A DNA stretch of 5,114 nucleotides. Source: CAJBLF01 sp041679065 (GTDB lineage: Bacteria > Patescibacteriota > Gracilibacteria > Absconditabacterales > Absconditicoccaceae). Of the stretch, positions 1 to 4,822 are shown one piece after another. Within the stretch, counting starts at the first letter, position 1, and each line of letters starts with the position of its first letter. The stretch lies in contig JBBABI010000079.1 of assembly GCA_041679065.1 (NCBI GenBank), forward strand, positions 1-5,114, given 5' to 3'. Under the pieces are notes generated by a model, which saw only the letters and a list, made by a program, of their open reading frames with translations, was not told the DNA's origin and did not search any database. A program made the translations under genes and the position numbers.

Positions 1-40
1 AAGTGAAGGGAAGAATTAAAAAAAATCATAAGCTAATTAT

Positions 41-136
41 ATCTATGTGGTGGAATTTGGTATACATCCGCCACGGCGGAATTGAGGTTCGTATGTCCGC
101 CTAGGCGGACTTGGGGGTTCGAGTCCCCTCTTGAGC
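41..136 (+). tRNA. tRNA-Leu-like sequence, probably degenerate or interrupted
   Basis: Several parts match a class II leucine tRNA. After TG at 48-49 comes a Leu-type D-arm (GTGGAATTTGGTATACA, 50-66). The stretch TTGAGGT at 82-88 equals the anticodon loop of tRNA-Leu(GAG). The T-arm is well formed: GGGGG at 113-117, loop TTCGAGT, CCCCT at 125-129. It ends in CTTGAGC plus A at 136. CCA is not encoded. However, the 5' acceptor candidate ATCTATG (41-47) pairs poorly with CTTGAGC, and the middle is about 13 nt longer than a normal Leu tRNA because it contains two GC-rich palindromes. The 95-110 palindrome could form the long variable arm. An alternative fold (stem 76-80 with 88-92) puts UGA in the anticodon position, which would suggest Ser. 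It may be a decayed gene, a tRNA invaded by palindromic repeats, or a chance composite. The 5' boundary is uncertain. Confidence 0.4.
67..122. repeat. Imperfect 28-29 bp tandem repeat carrying TCCGCC-NN-GGCGGA palindromes
   Basis: Two adjacent units (67-94 and 96 to about 124) align with one gap. Each begins TCCGCC, two variable bases, GGCGGA, then a TTG-rich stretch and GTTCG. The first palindrome is TCCGCCACGGCGGA (67-80). The second is the perfect 16-bp palindrome GTCCGCCTAGGCGGAC (95-110). The palindromes are much richer in GC than the surrounding sequence. They lie inside the tRNA-like sequence, so either the tRNA was invaded by a palindromic repeat or part of it was duplicated. Confidence 0.6.
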
Positions 137-205
137 AAAAAAATGAAGAATGAATAATTAATAATGAATAATTTCGGTGTCTTTTTTATCTTTGATTTTA
201 CTATA

Positions 206-661
206 ATGACATTATTAGAACGTATAACCAATGATTACAAGGAGGCCATGAAGGCGAGAGATACTGTGAAAAAGTCAGTCTTGAATTTTGTGCTTGCCCA
301 AGCTAAAAACAAGAAAATAGAAATCCAGAAAGAATTGGAAGATATCGATATCATCGGTTTGATCAAAAAGGAAATCAAAATGATCCTGGAGACGATATGA
401 TTTCTAGAAAAATCCGATAAAGCTGATAAGGAGTGAGAGATACTTATTGAACTGCAGAAAAAAGCGCTTCTGGAATTTTACTTACCAGCGACATTGACCA
501 AAGAAAAGACTAGGGAGCTGATAGAAAAACTGATGAAAGAATTGAATATCACTGATCTCAAAACGCAGAGAGGTTTGCTGATGAAAGAATTGATGGTGAA
601 CCATAAGAGTGAGATTGATGGAAGTTTGGTGAATGAAGTAATTAACGAAATGATTGCATAG
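206..661 (+). CDS. yqeY: YqeY / GatB-domain protein (151 aa), two UGA-Gly codons
   Basis: The family is related to the tail domain of GatB, the amidotransferase subunit that converts misacylated Glu-tRNA(Gln) or Asp-tRNA(Asn). Stand-alone YqeY proteins are cytoplasmic and their exact role is unsettled. The N-terminus MTLLERITNDYKEAMKARD and the helix SVLNFVLAQAKNK match the family start. ALLEFYLPATLTKEKT around residues 92-107 matches the family's EYLP-x-LS segment. The C-terminal RGLLMKELM...SEIDGSLVNEVINEM matches the usual G-x-x-M...DG-x-x-V ending. The length of 151 aa is typical. TGA codons at 398-400 (residue 65) and 434-436 (residue 77) must be read through; with the standard code the protein would stop at half length. 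ATG at 206 is chosen because family homology begins there. An AAGGAGG at 240-246 precedes a later in-frame ATG (248), which would remove conserved residues. The stop is TAG. No terminator is visible, and the next gene starts 23 bp downstream. Confidence 0.88.
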
Positions 662-684
662 TTTTATACCTTCTTTGTTTCTTC

Positions 685-1617
685 ATGAAAAAATATTTCC
701 TTCTCATCATCTTATTTGCGTTTATGTTTTTGTGATTAGGAAATTACTCTTCGGCATTGTGTTTTACAGATGCAGATTGCGTGGGAGGAATTTGTAATAC
801 AACGAATGGTCAATGCATAAACAATCCTAATCCATGAACCAGCAATACCCCTACAACGTGTTTTACAGATGCAGATTGTATAGGGGGTATCTGCAATACA
901 AATAATGGTCAATGTATAAATAATCCTAACTCATCAAATAACACTCCGTCTCTATGAACTGTTCCATCTGGAGGTTTTTGTACAGAAACTTTAAATTGTA
1001 AATCATGATTAATCTGTTTTAATAATAAATGTATGACTGATCCTTCAATAGCAACAAATGATTGTAGTAATTGTACTAAGTTAAGTACTTCTGATGATCT
1101 TGCTAAGGGATGTGATTCAACAAAAGATCAAAAAATATGTGGCGATTGATTATATTGTTGTCCAAAAGCTGCCTGAACTCCTTGTTCGCCACCTACATGA
1201 TGAGTAAAGGGAACCATTAATCCTTTTTCTTGTAGTTGTCCTGATGGGCAGTGAGAAAATGCTGATCGTGTATGCAAACCTTGCACTGATGATGATGTCT
1301 GTTGTGGCATTAAGCTCAATACTAAAATTCCTTTTATCGGTAATTGTATAGAAAATACTACACAAGGTGGAACTATGGATGAATGAAGTGCTTTCCCTAT
1401 CCTGATAACTGCTCTGATGAAGATATTGATTACTGCGATTTTGATTGTTTCATTTATCTTGATCATAATATGAGGTGTCATGATCGCTACCTGATGAGCT
1501 TCTCCTGAAAATGTGACCACAGGAAAAAAGATGATCAAAAATGTTATCATCGGATTAGCTATTCTTGGTGCGATCGGAGTGATATTACGTTTGATTAATC
1601 CGAATTTCTTCTGATAG
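685..1617 (+). CDS. Secreted cysteine-rich repeat protein with C-terminal T4SS-pilin-like two-helix domain (310 aa), 14 UGA-Gly codons
   Basis: Residues 1-25 form a signal peptide: MKKY, then a hydrophobic core, then SSA before LC. There is no good lipobox, so cleavage by signal peptidase I is likely. Residues 26-91 are two 33-residue repeats with cysteines spaced C-x5-C-x4-C-x6-C (C26/32/37/44 and C59/65/70/77). A third, diverged unit follows at C99/105/111/116. In all, 26 cysteines lie before residue 231, which suggests an extracytoplasmic, disulfide-bonded stalk or adhesin. From residue 237 come two hydrophobic helices (about 237-269 and 284-304) joined by GGASPENVTTGKKMIKN. This layout resembles the small VirB2-like type IV secretion pilins annotated in CPR genomes, whose loop is of the G-(N/S)-PE-x-(V/I)-x-x-GKK type. 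The frame is open only if TGA is Gly; 14 of 36 glycines are TGA, including two TGA-TGA pairs. The stop is TAG at 1615, directly after a TGA. The gene assignment is firm. The pilin relationship is by motif, and the function is unknown. Confidence 0.85.
760..957 (+). repeat. Two tandem 99-bp coding repeats (33-aa Cys units)
   Basis: Units 760-858 and 859-957 are in frame and strongly similar at DNA level over their first 70 bases. Both encode CFTDADC(V/I)GGICNT-x-NGQCINNPN. The linkers after this core have diverged (PGTSNTPTT versus SSNNTPSLG). The high DNA identity suggests recent duplication, so copy number may vary between strains. Confidence 0.85.
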
Positions 1618-1628
1618 ACGAAGAATGA

Positions 1629-1656
1629 TGCATGACGCATGATACATGACGCATGA
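1629..1656 (-). repeat. Heptamer array, left of the four-helix-bundle gene (4 x 7 bp)
   Basis: Read on the minus strand this is four consecutive 7-mers: TCATGCG, TCATGTA, TCATGCG, TCATGCA. On the plus strand they read TGCATGA, CGCATGA, TACATGA, CGCATGA. TCATG is invariant and the last two bases vary. A related array in the opposite orientation lies on the other side of the next gene, at 2079-2106. A TATAAT hexamer at 1664-1669, between the array and the gene start, could be a -10 box, but no good -35 is visible. Confidence 0.75.
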
Positions 1657-1697
1657 CAGAATATATAATATCTTTTTAAGAAAATTACGATTGTGAT

Positions 1698-2060
1698 ATG
1701 GCAAATATAGAAAAGTTAACTATTTGGCAGAAAGCTATAGATCTTTCCACTGATATCTATAGATTAACAACGAAAAATACTAATATAAAAAATGATTATT
1801 GATTAAAAGATCAATTACAAAGATCTTCTGTGAGTATAGCAAGCAATATTGCTGAATGAGGCGATAGAAGTTCTCAAAAAGAATTTGCTAGATTCTTGTT
1901 TATTGCCAGGGGAAGTTGTAGCGAACTCAAAACTCAATTAGTGATTATTAAGAGGCTTGATTATCTCTCTGATCAAGAATTTGATTCTTTGCATGAAAAA
2001 ATTATAATTCTCCATAAGATGATCAATGGGATGATTCAGAAGGTTGTTAAGAATGTTTAA
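1698..2060 (+). CDS. Four-helix-bundle protein, S23 / Avd-like family (120 aa), two UGA-Gly codons
   Basis: This belongs to the small helical family first noted as the ORF inside 23S rRNA intervening sequences. It is related to the accessory variability determinant (Avd) of diversity-generating retroelements. Visible family marks are W10 with KA (the usual early WQKA), YGLKDQLQRSSVSIASNIAEG at 34-54, KEFARFLFIARGSCSELKTQL at 61-81, and a C-terminal helix of about 30 residues. The length of 120 aa is normal. TGA encodes Gly35 (1800-1802) and Gly54 (1857-1859). Gly54 is the near-invariant Gly of NIAEG, so it is strong evidence for the recoding. Family members are thought to form oligomers and bind nucleic acid. 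No rRNA, reverse transcriptase or variable repeat is seen here, so neither a 23S IVS nor a DGR is supported. Stop TAA. The flanking heptamer arrays are described separately. Confidence 0.92.
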
Positions 2061-2078
2061 GAAAAAATAATATAAAAA

Positions 2079-2106
2079 TCTTGTATCTTGCATCATGAAT
2101 CTTGAA
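2079..2106 (+). repeat. Heptamer array, right of the four-helix-bundle gene (4 x 7 bp)
   Basis: Four consecutive 7-mers on the plus strand: TCTTGTA, TCTTGCA, TCATGAA, TCTTGAA, followed by a decayed TCCATGT. The consensus TC(A/T)TG(C/T/A)A matches the left array (1629-1656) when that is read on the minus strand. The two arrays therefore form an inverted pair around the four-helix-bundle gene, 41 bp before its start and 18 bp after its stop. Each intergenic space is exactly 80 bp. Confidence 0.7.
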
Positions 2107-2140
2107 TCCATGTGCCTTTTATTCTCTTACTTATGTAATT

Positions 2141-2530
2141 ATGATAAATGTGGTTAATCAAAACTGATTCATTATCGAAAAGAAACTCTATTATGGGTAT
2201 CAGGAACCTAATCCAAAGTATATCAATCTTGCTCAGGTTATGGGTGAGGATATGCGTTACGAAAAGGTGCCGTATCAATTAATAGATTATCCTGGTGAAT
2301 ATGATATCCAGGGCATCAGCATCCAATGCTTTCTCGGAGCTGATAAGAAATTGAATTATGTGATAGATATCCATAATAAGAAAATCTGAATCATCCAGTC
2401 TGTGGATGTTTTGGACTTAGAGGAAATGGCTGGTGTGACGTTCCGATTGTATACTGATGATAGGATCCTCAGTAAGATCGATCAGATGGAATTGGAAGGT
2501 GATAGGCAGAAATTGGAAGCGAATGAATAA
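2141..2530 (+). CDS. Hypothetical protein with weak MBL-fold-like segment (129 aa), two UGA-Gly codons
   Basis: I do not recognise this gene with confidence. The segment PYQLIDYPGEYDIQGISIQCFL (44-65), then a beta-rich stretch NYVIDIHNKKIGIIQSVDVLDLEE (72-95), resembles the middle of UlaG-like metallo-beta-lactamase proteins common in CPR bacteria, where a PGEYE-(I/V)-x-G motif precedes a strand that reports on substrate binding. The protein lacks the H-x-H-x-D-H metal-binding motif, so it is unlikely to be an active hydrolase and could be a lone subdomain or an unrelated beta protein. There is no signal peptide or membrane segment; it is probably cytoplasmic. TGA encodes Gly9 (2165-2167) and Gly83 (2387-2389). 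ATG at 2141 is the first start in this frame that leaves the frame open. The stop is TAA. The acidic, helical C-terminus (IDQMELEGDRQKLEANE) could be a coiled-coil tail. Confidence 0.75.
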
Positions 2531-2551
2531 AAGTTGAGGATTGAGAAATGG

Positions 2552-2639
2552 CTGTCACCCTGAAGGAACTGAAGCCTGCCTGCCGGTAGGCAGGGGTATA
2601 AGCAGCAACTTATATTCTTCGTTTCACTCAGAATGACAG
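2552..2639. repeat. 88-bp inverted-repeat element with GC-rich central palindrome
   Basis: The ends form imperfect inverted repeats. Positions 2552-2574 (starting CTGTCACCCTGAA) match the reverse complement of 2617-2639 (CTGTCATTCTGAG) at 17 of 23 bases. Inside lies CCTGCCTGCCGGTAGGCAGG (2575-2594), whose outer seven bases (CCTGCCT/AGGCAGG) are perfectly complementary. No ORF of interest is inside. The structure is like a MITE or a REP-type palindromic repeat, and as RNA it would fold into a long hairpin between the two neighbouring genes. Elements with such CTGTCA...TGACAG ends are, from memory, frequent in CPR genomes. Confidence 0.65.
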
Positions 2640-2675
2640 ACAATATGCAATTATTTACTTTCTAAATAATTTCCT

Positions 2676-2843
2676 ATGGCGGCGATGAAAAAATTGTCTA
2701 CCAATCAGATCCTTGCGATCTGTTTCTTGATTGTTGGATTGATAAGTCTTTTCAATGGACAGTATCTCCTTATGCTGGTCCGGTTTGTCGTTACTATTGT
2801 TTTCCGAATTTCTGATCAACAAAAACCACATATAAAAAGATAG
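2676..2843 (+). CDS. Small two-helix membrane protein, hypothetical (55 aa)
   Basis: The frame from ATG 2676 to TAG 2841-2843 encodes MAAMKKLSTNQ, a hydrophobic helix at about 12-27 (ILAICFLIVGLISLFN), a second at about 30-45 (YLLMLVRFVVTIVFRI), and a basic tail (QQKPHIKR). The positive N-terminus and basic C-terminal tail suggest a hairpin with both ends in the cytoplasm. There are no in-frame TGA codons, and its two glycines are GGA. A second start at ATG 2685 would remove three residues. No family is recognised. The hydrophobic pattern and the position between two repeat elements support a real gene, but the ORF is short and could be spurious. Confidence 0.55.
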   Translation: MAAMKKLSTNQILAICFLIVGLISLFNGQYLLMLVRFVVTIVFRISDQQKPHIKR

Positions 2844-2855
2844 GAGAATGGAATT

Positions 2856-2955
2856 TACGAATATTCACATGTTCAAATATCCAAAACAATTTTAGAATTT
2901 TAAAATTTAAAAATTTTAGAATTGTTTGGTAAATTCGGGAATTCGAATATTTGTA
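2856..2955. repeat. 100-bp AT-rich imperfect palindrome
   Basis: Arms 2856-2905 and 2906-2955 are imperfect reverse complements of each other. The outer parts (TACGAATATTC against GAATATTTGTA) and the inner parts (CCAAAACAATTTTAGAATTTT against AAAATTTTAGAATTGTTTGG) match best, with a looser stretch between. It fills the space between the small membrane protein and rarA. As RNA it would form a long hairpin and could act as a terminator or RNA-stability element. As DNA it could extrude a cruciform or be the remnant of a short inverted-repeat transposable element. A 15-codon ORF at 2848-2895 overlaps it and is not credible. Confidence 0.7.
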
Positions 2956-2979
2956 AATTATTTATGTTCATACAGATCC

Positions 2980-4167
2980 ATGATAGAACCTATTGCTTCA
3001 TTTCTGAGACCTGAAACTTTGGACGAATTCGTCGGACAGGTGCATCTGGTGTGAGAGAGTAAACCGCTTCGTGTGTTTCTGCAGAGCGGGAAAGTGCCCT
3101 CTATGATTTTCCGATGACCTCCGGGATGCGGCAAAACGACGATAGCTCACATCATTTCCAAAACGCTCAATGCAGAATTTTTCCGTCTGTCCGGGGTTAC
3201 GAGCAAAAAAGAGGATCTCAAGAAACTCATAGAACAAGCGAAACTCAATCATCAATATGGCAAACAGACTATCATCTTTCTGGATGAAATCCATCGTCGG
3301 AACAAGGCCCAGCAGGATACGCTTCTGCCTTTCGTAGAGAAATGAACCATTATCCTGATCGGAGCGACGACAGAAAACCCAAGTTTCACCATCAATAATG
3401 CGTTGCTTTCTAGATGCAGGGTATTTGTCTTTGAAAAACTGAGCGATCAGGAGATCTTTGATTTTATCAAAACAAATCTGCCTAAGATACTGGATCGTTG
3501 TCCTGGCATCATTATCAGCGACGAAAACACCCTTCTTATAGCGAAGCTCGGCAACTGAGATCTCCGCAATGCACTGAATCTTTTGGAGTCTGTAATACTT
3601 CTCAAAGAAAAAGGTGAGATCAGTGATCAGGATATCTTAGCTGCCTGACAGAAGCAGGTGTATTATGACAGGGACGGCGAAGAACATTACAATATTATTT
3701 CTGCATTACATAAATCACTTCGTGATTCTGATGCCGATGCGGCCTGTTATCGGATCCAGAGGATGCTGATGGGAGGCGAGGATCCGCTCTATATCGCTAG
3801 AAGGCTCATCCGTTTCGCATCCGAAGATATCTGACCTGCAGATAATAATGCGTTACTGCTTGCCAATGTCACGTATGATGCTATCGCCAAAATAGGAATG
3901 CCTGAGTGCGATGTCATGATCTTCCAGCTTGCGATGTATCTGGCTAAGGCGAAAAAGAATAATGTCGCGTATCGCACAGCATTGGAGACGAGAGCTGATG
4001 TAGAGAAATATGGTAATCTGCCGGTACCGATGCATCTGCGCAATGCTTCGACTAAACTTATGAAAGACATCTGATATGGAAAAGAGTATAAATATGTCCA
4101 TAATGATTCCTCCGCCAAGGATCAAGAGCATTTCCCTAAGGAATTGAAAGGAAGAAAATATGTATAA
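2980..4167 (+). CDS. rarA: Replication-associated recombination protein A, AAA+ ATPase (395 aa), seven UGA-Gly codons
   Basis: RarA (MgsA; eukaryotic WRNIP1/Mgs1 family) is a cytoplasmic AAA+ ATPase that acts with single-stranded-DNA-binding protein at stalled replication forks. Visible motifs are PIASFLRPETLDEFVGQ at 4-20, Walker A GPPGCGKTT at 46-54, Walker B IIFLDEIHR at 98-106 (D102, E103), sensor 1 GATTEN at 128-133, the arginine finger in SRCR at 144-147, and sensor 2 GDLRNALNLLE at 193-203. The family-specific C-terminal half follows: YYDRDGEEHYNIISALHKSLRDSD, GGEDPLYIARRLIRFASEDIG, and the final YKYVHN. E. coli RarA is about 447 aa, so this is somewhat short, mainly at the N-terminus and in loops. 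Seven of 24 glycines are TGA (3052, 3115, 3343, 3556, 3646, 3832, 4072), including Walker A Gly46 and sensor 2 Gly193. ATG at 2980 directly precedes the conserved start. Stop TAA. Confidence 0.97.
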
Positions 4168-4177
4168 TTTCTTTTAT

Positions 4178-4308
4178 CGTCATTCCCGCGAAGGCGGGAA
4201 TCCAAAGCCATAGATTCCGGCCTGCATGCCTTCGGTATCTAAACCTGCCTGTAGGCAAGCTGCAAACTGGAGTCCAGCTTGGTGCTGGATAGAAACGCCG
4301 GAATGACG
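4178..4308. repeat. 131-bp inverted-repeat element (CGTCATTCC...GGAATGACG)
   Basis: The terminal repeats CGTCATTCCCGCG (4178-4190) and CGCCGGAATGACG (4296-4308) match at 12 of 13 bases. The left end holds a perfect 8-bp hairpin, ATTCCCGC with loop GAAG and GCGGGAAT (4182-4201), which lies 14 bp after the rarA stop. No T-run follows, so it is not a classic intrinsic terminator. Further small palindromes occur inside, such as TGCCTGTAGGCA (4246-4257). The sequence is GC-richer than its surroundings. The rest of the 270-bp gap (4309-4437) is AT-rich; I see no gene there. Elements with this ATTCCCGC-GCGGGAAT core are, from memory, scattered in many bacterial genomes, including CPR. Confidence 0.7.
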
Positions 4309-4437
4309 CTTGTCGTCATTTTTGTTATTTTTGTCAATTTGAAATATCATTTGTTTCCTATGAATCCTTGTTTTCTCCATTTAAATAGGTATCTTAGCGT
4401 AAACTTATAACTTTTATATTTTTTAATATTTTGAAAA

Positions 4438-4755
4438 ATGCCAGTTAAAAAAATTGCAAAAAAACCTTCAGTGGTTGTAGAAACAAAAAAAATCTCTGGT
4501 TCATGTGGTTCTGCATGTACATGTGGAATGAGCGTGATTCACTTTATCGGCGCCCTTCTTTTGTTAGCTAATTTTGTTCTTCTTGTTGTGTTTTACTGCC
4601 AATATACTCATATGGAGACCATGAAAGTTGGAGGTAGACAAAACTATAACCTAGCAAAAAAGCTCTACAATTCACAGATGTATAAAGATCAGGTCACTCA
4701 ACAAATCAATCAAAGCTTACAGCAAGCACAATCACCAACTACTGTTGCAAAATAG
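4438..4755 (+). CDS. Single-pass membrane protein with KVGG motif, hypothetical (105 aa)
   Basis: The N-terminal 22 residues are basic (MPVKKIAKKPSVVVETKK) and lead into a small cysteine cluster, C23-x3-C27-x-C29. A transmembrane helix follows at about 33-55 (VIHFIGALLLLANFVLLVVFYCQ). The C-terminal half carries METMKVGG (KVGG at 63-66), then a Gln-rich amphipathic region, YNLAKKLYNSQMYKDQVTQQINQSLQQ. The positive-inside rule puts the N-terminus in the cytoplasm and the KVGG half outside. It is a clear paralog of the next gene: over 38 residues from METMKVGG onward I count 18 identities. It has no in-frame TGA; its glycines are GGT, GGA and GGC. No family name is recognised. The cysteine cluster could bind a metal or be lipid-modified, but neither is shown. 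The space upstream is AT-rich and has no Shine-Dalgarno. Stop TAG. Confidence 0.9.
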   Translation: MPVKKIAKKPSVVVETKKISGSCGSACTCGMSVIHFIGALLLLANFVLLVVFYCQYTHMETMKVGGRQNYNLAKKLYNSQMYKDQVTQQINQSLQQAQSPTTVAK

Positions 4756-4822
4756 ATAATATACTGTTTTATGCAGCACGCAAAATTATTTATCATATCC
4801 TTTTAATTTTTAATTATCTCTC

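Noticed and set aside
43..231. Minus-strand 62-codon frame with GLEPPSPP
   Set aside because: This type of peptide is the usual artefact of translating the complement of a tRNA T-arm.
240..250. AAGGAGG followed by an in-frame ATG at 248 as the yqeY start
   Set aside because: Starting here would delete conserved YqeY residues LLERI...YKEAM; the motif arises from Lys-Glu-Ala codons.
164..400. Short 78-aa gene ending at TGA 398
   Set aside because: The family match starts at 206 and continues past the TGA to TAG at 659; the first 14 codons have no family similarity.
1128..1640. Long minus-strand open frame (170 codons)
   Set aside because: It is antisense to the cysteine-rich pilin-like gene, shows no family motifs, and looks prominent only because the true plus-strand frame is cut by TGA under the standard code.
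1629..2106. CRISPR array or diversity-generating retroelement
   Set aside because: Repeats are only 7 bp without spacers, and there is no cas gene, reverse transcriptase, or template/variable repeat pair in the window.
2848..2895. 15-codon ORF after the small membrane protein
   Set aside because: It overlaps the 100-bp palindrome, is very short and has no coding character.
3789..4131. Two overlapping minus-strand frames
   Set aside because: Both lie opposite the conserved C-terminal half of rarA and have no recognisable content.
206..4167. UGA as Trp (code 4), selenocysteine, or many nonsense mutations in pseudogenes
   Set aside because: TGAs align with conserved glycines in several unrelated genes, TGG is used for Trp, no SECIS-like pattern is needed, and frames are otherwise intact.
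4182..4201. Intrinsic terminator for rarA
   Set aside because: The hairpin is perfect but no T-run follows; it is better described as the end of the inverted-repeat element.
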